This document shows positions 1-5,881 of a DNA stretch of 5,881 nt, one piece after another. The notes beneath the pieces are model-generated. The model made no database searches and was not told where the DNA came from. It saw only the letters and a list, made by a program, of their open reading frames with translations. How positions within the stretch are numbered: position 1 is the first letter of the stretch; every line of letters begins with the position of its first letter. Source of the DNA: an uncultured Bermanella sp. (lineage in GTDB: Bacteria > Pseudomonadota > Gammaproteobacteria > Pseudomonadales > Oceanobacteraceae); contig CAJXIK010000130.1 of the NCBI GenBank assembly GCA_913054445.1, positions 1 to 5,881 on the forward strand. The letters are read 5' to 3'. The position numbers and the translations under genes were made by a program.

Positions 1-1982
1 TCCTTCTCCTTCTTTTGGTCGCCCTCGGCTGAATGTGTGTCTGCCACATCGTCGCTTAACTCTTTAAGCGGCTCTAGCCCTTTAGCGGCTCGACGCTTGT
101 TTTCTAGGCTGAGGCGGCGTTGCTCCATGTCTTTGCGCTCGGATTCTCGTGTCTTGCTGTTGAGTGAGATAGTGGTGTCATCTCTTAACTTCTTTAGGAA
201 CACAACTTGCTCATTTAGGTAGGCAAAGTCCGGGTTAGTGCTAATGCGTTGCTGGTGCTGTTCGCGCACTCTGGGTAGCACTTTTACAATGCTGCCTTGC
301 GAGCTGTATTTGGAGGCGGCAATCTTATCCCAGGGCAGGGCTTCTTCTAATGCGCTCTCGCCAATTTTTTCTATGTCATAAATCTCAGGGTAGAGAATAT
401 CGGGAATAACGCCTCTGTGCTGCGTGCTCTCGCCACTGATGCGATAAAACTTGGCGTTGGTGACCTTCATTTGGCCACGAAATAAGGGGATGAGCGTCTG
501 TACTGTGCCTTTACCGAACGTCTGGCTGCCCACCACTAGGCCACGCCCATAATCCTGAATGGCCCCGGCAAATATTTCCGAGGCGCTGGCACTGAGGCGA
601 TTGGTTAACACCACCAGAGGCCCTTTAAAGAGCTGAGCTGGGTCCTGATCCGCCAATACTTGGGTGTGGCCGAAGCTGTAATGAACCTGCACGGTAGGCC
701 CCTGGGGAATGAATAATCCCACTAGGTTGTTTACCTCGGCCAAAGAGCCGCCACCGTTATTGCGTAGGTCTATGATCAGGCCGTTAATGCCTTCTTTTTG
801 CAGCTCTTTAATCAGTTTAGCCACATCGCGGGTGGTGCTGCGATAATTGGGGTCGTTGGCATTTTTAGCCTCGAAGTCGGCGTAGAAGGCCGGTATGTCG
901 ATGACACCCACTTTATAATCTTGATCGCCACGTTTTATGTTAAGTACTTCGCTCTGGGCGGCACGATCCTCCAACTTGACCTCATCACGCACGATGGAGA
1001 TGACTCTATGAGTCTCGGTTTGGCCGCTGCCCGATATGATGTTCAGGCGTACCGTGCTGTCTTTAGGGCCGCGTATCAGGTCCACTACCTCATCTAAACG
1101 CCAGCCTATAACATCGACCATGTCTTTTTTACCCTGGGCCACACCAATAATTTTATCGCTGGGTTTAAGCTGGCCAGCCTTATTTGCTGGGCCGCCGCTC
1201 ACCAGTCTTTCGACGATGGTGTTTTCATTCTCGCTGCGTAACACCGCACCTATGCCTTGCAGCGATAAGCTCATGTTGATGTTGAAGTTTTCACTGTTGC
1301 GAGGCGACATGTATTGGGTATGGGGGTCGAAGGTGTAGGTGATGGCATTCATGTAGGACTGAAAGGCGTCCTCGGCATTGATCTGCTTGATGCGGTTTAA
1401 CTGGCTGTCATAACGCTTGATGAGTAACTCTTTGATGTCTTGATCTTTTTTATTGGCAAGCTTGAGATTCAATACGGTATTTTTGATGCGTTTACGCCAC
1501 AGCTGATCCAGTTCCGCGCTGTCTTTTGCCCAGGCGGCTTTCTCGCGGTCTAATTCAAGGGACTCATCCTTGTGGAAATTAAAGTGATCGACCCCCTTAT
1601 TGATGAGCAGTAGGGCAAAATCGAGCCGTTCGATGGCGCGCTGGCGATAACGGTTGTAGATGATGAATGCCGGTTCTAGGTCGTTGGCTTTGATGGCGTC
1701 GTCCAGTGTTAAGCGCATGGACTTAAATTCACTGATGTCCGTTGTGGTGAAGTAAGAACGGGTGTTATCTAATATGTTTAGGTAGCGGTCGTACACTTTT
1801 TCTGAGAAGGCATCGTTTAAATACTTGCGGGAGTAGTGATGCTGGTAAAGGTGATGCACCACAGCGCGGTTGGTTAATGCATGTTCGGAGGCAGGCTCTA
1901 AAATTTCAACCTTTGCGCTGCTGGCGAGAGATGTAAGCGAATAACAAACGAGGGCACTGAAGAGCAGTAGATGACGCAACAT
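1..1982 (-). CDS. prc: Carboxy-terminal processing (tail-specific) periplasmic protease Prc/Tsp, S41A family, 3'-truncated by window edge
   Basis: Serine endoprotease of the periplasm that recognises nonpolar C-termini. In E. coli, Prc trims penicillin-binding protein 3 and, with the lipoprotein NlpI, degrades the murein hydrolase MepS; the same role here is inferred. The 660 visible residues begin at ATG 1982-1980, fixed by an in-frame TAA immediately upstream. A signal peptide is seen (residues 1-20 or 1-23, MLRHLLLFSALVCYS..., cleavage after SLA or SSA). Then come the helical N-terminal domain (about 24-230), a PDZ domain (about 238-325, starting near LQGIGAVL) and the peptidase core (about 340-540) with DLRNNGGGS at 405-413. 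The catalytic motif SASASEIFAGAIQDYG gives nucleophile Ser466 and Asp477, and TFGKGTVQ gives the general base Lys491; the Ser-Lys spacing of 25 equals E. coli (452/477). The C-terminal domain runs to the edge, ending in a charged tail. E. coli Prc is 682 residues, so perhaps 20-50 residues are missing. A proQ-like gene, which precedes prc in E. coli, is absent upstream. Confidence 0.97.
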   Translation of the reverse strand, partial: MLRHLLLFSALVCYSLTSLASSAKVEILEPASEHALTNRAVVHHLYQHHYSRKYLNDAFSEKVYDRYLNILDNTRSYFTTTDISEFKSMRLTLDDAIKANDLEPAFIIYNRYRQRAIERLDFALLLINKGVDHFNFHKDESLELDREKAAWAKDSAELDQLWRKRIKNTVLNLKLANKKDQDIKELLIKRYDSQLNRIKQINAEDAFQSYMNAITYTFDPHTQYMSPRNSENFNINMSLSLQGIGAVLRSENENTIVERLVSGGPANKAGQLKPSDKIIGVAQGKKDMVDVIGWRLDEVVDLIRGPKDSTVRLNIISGSGQTETHRVISIVRDEVKLEDRAAQSEVLNIKRGDQDYKVGVIDIPAFYADFEAKNANDPNYRSTTRDVAKLIKELQKEGINGLIIDLRNNGGGSLAEVNNLVGLFIPQGPTVQVHYSFGHTQVLADQDPAQLFKGPLVVLTNRLSASASEIFAGAIQDYGRGLVVGSQTFGKGTVQTLIPLFRGQMKVTNAKFYRISGESTQHRGVIPDILYPEIYDIEKIGESALEEALPWDKIAASKYSSQGSIVKVLPRVREQHQQRISTNPDFAYLNEQVVFLKKLRDDTTISLNSKTRESERKDMEQRRLSLENKRRAAKGLEPLKELSDDVADTHSAEGDQKKEK

Positions 1983-1991
1983 TTAACTTAG

Positions 1992-2000
1992 ATTCCTTTT
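1992..2000 (-). promoter_or_regulatory. Likely ribosome binding site of prc
   Basis: On the minus strand this reads AAAAGGAAT. The AGGA core (1997-1994) lies 11 bases before the ATG at 1982, slightly longer than the optimal 5-9. It is the only purine-rich Shine-Dalgarno-like stretch near the start. With the in-frame TAA at 1985-1983 it supports this start codon. Confidence 0.6.
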
Positions 2001-2037
2001 GAATGATGACCATGCAAAAAATAGGGGTCTGAGATTA

Positions 2038-2043
2038 TTTATA
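2038..2043 (-). promoter_or_regulatory. Possible -10 element of the prc promoter
   Basis: The minus-strand hexamer TATAAA differs from the sigma-70 -10 consensus at one position and would place transcription start near 2031, giving a leader of about 50 bases that contains the ribosome binding site. The -35 position is poor, so this rests on one hexamer in A/T-rich DNA and could be chance. Confidence 0.2.
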
Positions 2044-2220
2044 GCACTTAAGCTGTGCAATTAAATACTTTGGCTCGATGTTTCTAAAATAAGCAGCATC
2101 ATAGCCCAAGCTGGGTTAACTTTCATGTGCAGTAAAGAACCGCGCTCTGCTCAAACAAATTGGACAGGGAAAGAGATAAACAGTTCTCTATAGAAGGGGG
2201 AATATAACAAGCAGATGGGG

Positions 2221-2259
2221 AAAGAAGAACCCCCTTTTAGTGTGATGACTAAAAGGGGG
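2221..2259 (-). terminator. Intrinsic (rho-independent) terminator of the carboxylase gene
   Basis: A perfect 12-bp inverted repeat pairs 2230-2241 with 2248-2259 around a 6-base loop (GTGATG on the plus strand). On the minus strand the stem begins with five G/C pairs outermost, followed by A/T pairs. It is followed on the minus strand by TTCTTCTTT (2229-2221), a T-rich although C-interrupted tail. The hairpin starts 7 bases beyond the carboxylase stop codon (TAA, 2269-2267). The other side of the hairpin has no T-run on the plus strand, so the orientation is clear. It should uncouple the downstream prc gene from carboxylase transcription. Confidence 0.88.
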
Positions 2260-2266
2260 GGATGGC

Positions 2267-5200
2267 TTACGACGTGACGGGTTTAATGACAAACAGCAGG
2301 TCACCCTGGTTCACTTGCTGACCTTCGGCGTTGTGAATACGCACGATCTGATACCGTAATGTCGCATCATAAAGCGTATTGCCCTTAGCGTTAAAGGACT
2401 TAAGACTGAGGGGGGTAAACATCTTCATGGCTTCCATTAGGCACAGGGTCTGATCAACCGAGACCATGTCGCCTTCTTTCACGTAGGCAGGCTCGCTCGG
2501 TGAGGATGAGCTGTAGAAAATGGAACTGGCTGGGGCCAGCACTTTCAGCTCGCTGGAGCCCTCGATGGTCAGCGATTCAAGAGTAACGCTTTGGTCGCTC
2601 AAACCGGCATTGATTTCCATGTCCTTCACCAGCTGGGCTTGATCGATGCGCTTCAGGTACTTGGGCAGGTAATTGGTGTCATATTCACCGTTGATGAAAG
2701 TGTCATCTTTAAGGATGCCCTTCAGCAATGGAATATTGGTGCTGACACCCTCGATCACCACCGTGTCCAGATATTTCAGCATCTTGGCTATGGTGTCATT
2801 ACGATCTGTGCCGTTACAAATAATCTGTACCACCATGCTGTCATAGAAAGGGGTGACCTCTTTATTACTGTCGATGGATTTGATTAATTGAATATGCGCT
2901 TCTTTAGGCAAGGCACATTTAGTGATCTTACCCGCGTTTGGCAAGAATTGGATATCGTCTCCGGTTATCACCCCTTTCTCGGCGTTGATGCGTACCTCTA
3001 AGGCATAACCTTCTTGAGTGATGCTCATGTCGCTTATGGCGCCACCGCTGGCGATGTTAAATTGCTCGCTGACGATGTCGATGCCGGTGACAAATTCGGT
3101 GACCGGGTGCTCTACCTGTAAGCGCGTGTTCATCTCCATGAAATACACGTCGTTAACATCTAGGTTGTAGATAAACTCAACCGTGCCCGCACCGTTATAA
3201 TCAACGGCATCGGCCAGTTTCTCGGCATAGGCGTAGACCTTATCCTCTAGTTCCTTGGGCAGCGCACATGAGGCGGACTCTTCGATGATCTTCTGGTTGT
3301 TTCTTTGTACCGAGCAATCTCTTAAACCTAGGATGCGAGTATTGCCATGGCTGTCACGCAAAATTTGTACTTCGATGTGACGCAAAGAGGTAACAAATTT
3401 CTCTAGGTAGATGTCACCGCTGCCAAACGCGCTGCGGGCTTCGGTAGATATCATGTGGAAAAGTTCGTGAATGTCGGCAGGGTTTTCTACTACCTGTATG
3501 CCTTTACCACCACCGCCGTGAACCGCCTTGAGGATAATGGGGTAGCCAATTTCGTCGGCCACCTTTGCCGCCATGGCTGACGTGGTGAGGGTGCCAAGCG
3601 AGCCGGGCACCACAGGCACATCGGCCTTCAATGCAGTCTTGATGGCGTTGGATTTATTGCCCATGGTTTCCATGGAGGACACTTTTGGCCCAATAAAGTT
3701 AATGTTGTGGTTGGCGCAGTAGGCGGCAAATTGCGAGCTTTCTGACAAGAAACCTATGCCTGGGTGCAGGGCATCGACCTTCTCTAGTTCGGCGATGCGA
3801 ATTACACTCTGGGCATTTAGGTAGCTTTCGTCTGGGGTATTACCACCGATGCAAACTAGGCTGTCGTTGTCATCCAGGAGGTCGGCCGCGGTGCTGTTCA
3901 TGTCTGGGTCGGATTGCACCAGCACCACTTTAATGTTGTTTTCTTTGGCTTTACGTACCAGCTTTTCGGCGGTACAGCCTCGGGCATGTACCAATACTTT
4001 TTTAACCTCGTTGAATATTTTATCTTCAACGAGGTTTTCAAGTTCTTTCGCCTGGGCTTTTTCTGGGGTGACGAAACCTTTAAGAATGCGTGCCAGTACT
4101 TCGTCCACACTGCGCTGAGCCACTGGAATGGCGGGGTCGATGGCGCGTAACTGATCGTCCAATTCTTCAACAAACGGGTGTTTTACTAGGCCTGCCATGC
4201 TGCCGTCGGCCTGCGACAAATAGTTAGACAGAGTGGCGGTGGATGGCAAGTAAGAAGGCACCACAATTTGCCCTGCAAACGGCATGTTAGTGCCAGAAAA
4301 ATAGTAGCTTTGCACCAGTGGGTGGGTCACAAAACTGGCTTGCGCGCCGCCGGTACAGTCGCCATAACCAAAGACCACTATGGGTAAATCGTTATCACGC
4401 ACGAAGCGGGTGATGCGGTCATTTACGATGGACATAGAAAAGAGCGCGGCGGCCCCTTCCTTGGTTTGCATGCCACCCGAAGACACAAAACAGACGATAG
4501 GGTAGTTATGACGTGCGCACTCCACCATGAGCTTACAAAATTTCTCGGCGCTGGCCATGTCGAAGGCACCCGCCTGAAAATCCAGGTTGGAGATGAGTGT
4601 GCCCACGCGGCGACTCTCATCGCCCACCTTAATGGTGGCAAAGCCGGTGATGACGCCACACGGGGTGATGTCATTATTTAACGCTTTCTCGATGGAACCC
4701 CTGAAACCTGGAAACTGTACTGGGTCTGAGGTCATGAGGTGATCGTTGATTTCTTCGAAGTCATTGAAGAAACGATCGACAAAGGCACGAGCCTTAGTGA
4801 CTTTTCTCTTCTTAACGCCGTCGATCACATCCTCAATAAGCAGGTCGAAGTAGGCGATGGTTAAGCGGTTCCAGAAGTCTTTCTTGCGGCCAATGCTGTA
4901 AGGGTTGATGCGGCCGTTGTAGTCCTGGCCTTCATTGGACTTATAGTATTCGGGTAGCAACTTCTCGAAGAAGAAGGTGATGATAACAAACAAGGTATCG
5001 CTGATTCTTGGGAAGCTGTTCTTCTTCCACTCTTCCACTTGAATCAAAAACTCACCCCGTTGACTCGAAGCGATGAAGTATTTAAACCAATTGGCAAATT
5101 CTTCTTTGTGGTTCTGCGCAATGCTCAGCTGATTGGTGTGCTCTAGGCCCTGGCTGATGAGGTCGTTAACGGCTGTAAACGATAGGCTGTGAGTCTCCTT

Positions 5201-5881
5201 GGCTTCCTTGGCAATTTTCACTAGGTTATGAATAACGAAGTCGTAAAGCTTGCCAAACATGATTAAATTTTGGCTGATGCTGATGAATTCAGCGCGCAGG
5301 TCATCCAACAATATGGCATCCAAGACCGAGGCGTCTGTCTTGTCGATGGAGGAATCGTTACGCTTAATGCGCAGGAACGGGGCCAGTGCATCTTCCAATA
5401 TGCGGCGGTTTACCTCGGTGCTGACACTGGCAACGCTGTTGATGAGCTGCTGAGTGTGATCATTGAGGTTGATGCTGGCGGTGACATCGCTGGGGATTTT
5501 AGCACCATTGATGATGTTGTTGAGGCACTCGGTAAGGCCTGCCAACAGTGCCTCGTTGGCGTCCGTTTGATAATCGGCCAATAAGGCCTGCGTGTCGTAA
5601 TCCAACTTAGCGTGAATGAACTGGGCTAGGCTGTGCTCTTGCTTCTTGATGAAGTTGAGAATTGATGGGCTATCAACCAGGTCGTCTTGTACCAGCAAGA
5701 AGCGGTTCTGCTGTTCGTTCTGCAAATAGTCTATGAGCTCGGCAAAGTTGACATCGGCATCGGATTTCCAGCGATTAAACAGATAGAGGCCTAGGTAGAA
5801 GCTGAAATCTTGCTTGGACTTTTGGTAGTTGTCCTCAGGCTCGCCAAAGAACAGGCGTGAAATAGAGCCACGAGTCTCGCC
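2267..5881 (-). CDS. Single-chain biotin-dependent acyl-CoA carboxylase (CT-beta, biotin carboxylase, BCCP domains), 5'-truncated by window edge
   Basis: Predicted to carboxylate biotin with ATP and bicarbonate, then transfer the carboxyl to an acyl-CoA; the acyl substrate cannot be told from sequence. There are 1204 visible residues, numbered here from the edge codon at 5881-5879; the frame is open through the edge, so the start lies outside. Residues 1-400 are polar, probably helical and unrecognised. Residues about 404-600 are an AccD-like crotonase fold with oxyanion motifs SSGGMQTKEG (467-476) and GDCTGGAQASF (507-517). Residues about 626-1085 are biotin carboxylase: glycine loop KAVHGGGGKG (785-794), Lys864 (E. 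coli K238), Glu902 (E276), EMNTRLQVEHP (916-926, covering E288, N290, R292, E296) and Arg964 (R338) in EVRINAE. Residues about 1118-1204 are a biotinyl domain with EAMKM and biotin-accepting Lys1153. No AccA-like half or AccD zinc ribbon is visible. It ends in TAA just before a terminator. Fusion and domain order differ from the separate AccA/B/C/D subunits of E. coli; it may be an accessory carboxylase beside the housekeeping enzyme. Confidence 0.92.
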   Translation of the reverse strand, partial: GETRGSISRLFFGEPEDNYQKSKQDFSFYLGLYLFNRWKSDADVNFAELIDYLQNEQQNRFLLVQDDLVDSPSILNFIKKQEHSLAQFIHAKLDYDTQALLADYQTDANEALLAGLTECLNNIINGAKIPSDVTASINLNDHTQQLINSVASVSTEVNRRILEDALAPFLRIKRNDSSIDKTDASVLDAILLDDLRAEFISISQNLIMFGKLYDFVIHNLVKIAKEAKETHSLSFTAVNDLISQGLEHTNQLSIAQNHKEEFANWFKYFIASSQRGEFLIQVEEWKKNSFPRISDTLFVIITFFFEKLLPEYYKSNEGQDYNGRINPYSIGRKKDFWNRLTIAYFDLLIEDVIDGVKKRKVTKARAFVDRFFNDFEEINDHLMTSDPVQFPGFRGSIEKALNNDITPCGVITGFATIKVGDESRRVGTLISNLDFQAGAFDMASAEKFCKLMVECARHNYPIVCFVSSGGMQTKEGAAALFSMSIVNDRITRFVRDNDLPIVVFGYGDCTGGAQASFVTHPLVQSYYFSGTNMPFAGQIVVPSYLPSTATLSNYLSQADGSMAGLVKHPFVEELDDQLRAIDPAIPVAQRSVDEVLARILKGFVTPEKAQAKELENLVEDKIFNEVKKVLVHARGCTAEKLVRKAKENNIKVVLVQSDPDMNSTAADLLDDNDSLVCIGGNTPDESYLNAQSVIRIAELEKVDALHPGIGFLSESSQFAAYCANHNINFIGPKVSSMETMGNKSNAIKTALKADVPVVPGSLGTLTTSAMAAKVADEIGYPIILKAVHGGGGKGIQVVENPADIHELFHMISTEARSAFGSGDIYLEKFVTSLRHIEVQILRDSHGNTRILGLRDCSVQRNNQKIIEESASCALPKELEDKVYAYAEKLADAVDYNGAGTVEFIYNLDVNDVYFMEMNTRLQVEHPVTEFVTGIDIVSEQFNIASGGAISDMSITQEGYALEVRINAEKGVITGDDIQFLPNAGKITKCALPKEAHIQLIKSIDSNKEVTPFYDSMVVQIICNGTDRNDTIAKMLKYLDTVVIEGVSTNIPLLKGILKDDTFINGEYDTNYLPKYLKRIDQAQLVKDMEINAGLSDQSVTLESLTIEGSSELKVLAPASSIFYSSSSPSEPAYVKEGDMVSVDQTLCLMEAMKMFTPLSLKSFNAKGNTLYDATLRYQIVRIHNAEGQQVNQGDLLFVIKPVTS

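Larger units (their letters stand above)
1983..2229. other. Intergenic region between carboxylase terminator and prc start
   Basis: About 240 bases, more A/T-rich than the flanking genes, hold no convincing gene on either strand. As the carboxylase transcript should stop at the terminator beside it, this is the expected place for the prc promoter. Read on the minus strand, TATAAA at 2043-2038 resembles a -10 box (5 of 6 matches to TATAAT) about 55 bases before the ATG, but 17 bases upstream there is no good -35 hexamer (ATTTAA). A second weak pair is TTGGGC and TAGAAA, 17 bases apart, around 2111-2083. Neither is strong enough to assign. No operator, riboswitch or long repeat was recognised. 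Confidence 0.6.

Noticed and set aside
798..1338. Two overlapping plus-strand open frames of about 100 codons each
   Set aside because: They lie antisense to the well-supported PDZ and peptidase domains of prc, resemble no protein, and lack convincing ribosome binding sites.
2103..2117. Small inverted repeat AGCCCA-AGC-TGGGTT in the gap, a possible second terminator or operator
   Set aside because: The stem has only about five pairs plus a wobble, a 3-base loop and no T-run on either strand. It is too short to distinguish from chance.
2061..2126. Minus-strand 21-codon ORF (begins MKVNPAWAMMLLILE) in the gap upstream of prc, with a hydrophobic core
   Set aside because: There is no ribosome binding site before its ATG, it is very short, and a run this long is expected by chance. 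Conservation or ribosome profiling would be needed to revive it.
2132..2190. Possible sigma-E-like promoter upstream of prc (GAACTG, 16 bases, TCCAA on the minus strand)
   Set aside because: Both elements match the consensus only partly, and nothing else supports envelope-stress control, so it is not reported as a feature.
2843..2992. Apparent loss of the biotin carboxylase catalytic Arg338 (Gln998 in the stretch before PFYDSM)
   Set aside because: On careful counting, E. coli Arg338 lies in ECRINAE and is conserved here as Arg964. The Gln aligns with the dimer-interface Arg366, so catalysis is not predicted to be lost.
2591..5584. Several plus-strand and one other minus-frame open frames of 67-104 codons inside the carboxylase region
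   Set aside because: All overlap the conserved carboxylase reading frame, carry low-complexity or unprotein-like sequence, and are explained as shadows of its codon pattern.

Overview
The window holds two protein-coding genes, both on the minus strand and both cut by a window edge. They are separated by a 284-base gap that contains a clear intrinsic terminator. Protein sequence and base composition (near 50% GC) fit a gammaproteobacterium, possibly marine. The periplasmic protease resembles enterobacterial and pseudomonad Prc/Tsp, which supports the class but not a genus.

Right part (2267-5881, read right to left): a very large single-chain biotin-dependent carboxylase. The visible order is an uncharacterised, probably helical region of about 400 residues, then an AccD-like carboxyltransferase domain, a biotin carboxylase (ATP-grasp) and an AccB-like biotinyl domain with an EAMKM biotinylation motif. 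The frame is open through the right edge, so the true N-terminus lies outside. The TTG near 5725 that could be taken as a start is only an internal Leu codon. No AccA-like (CT-alpha) half is visible, and the biotin carboxylase differs from the E. coli enzyme at several conserved positions while keeping its catalytic residues. This is the least ordinary object in the window.

Middle (1983-2266): a G/C-rich 12-bp hairpin with a T-rich tail ends the carboxylase transcript just after its stop codon. Then comes about 240 bases with no supported gene, presumably holding the promoter of the next gene.

Left part (1-1982): prc (tsp), the periplasmic tail-specific protease, with signal peptide, PDZ domain and complete Ser/Lys catalytic machinery. 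Only the last few tens of C-terminal residues are missing.

The terminator between the two genes suggests separate transcription, and no functional link between them is evident. Apart from the carboxylase architecture, nothing points to a mobile, defence or other accessory system: I see no tRNA, rRNA, insertion sequence or CRISPR array.
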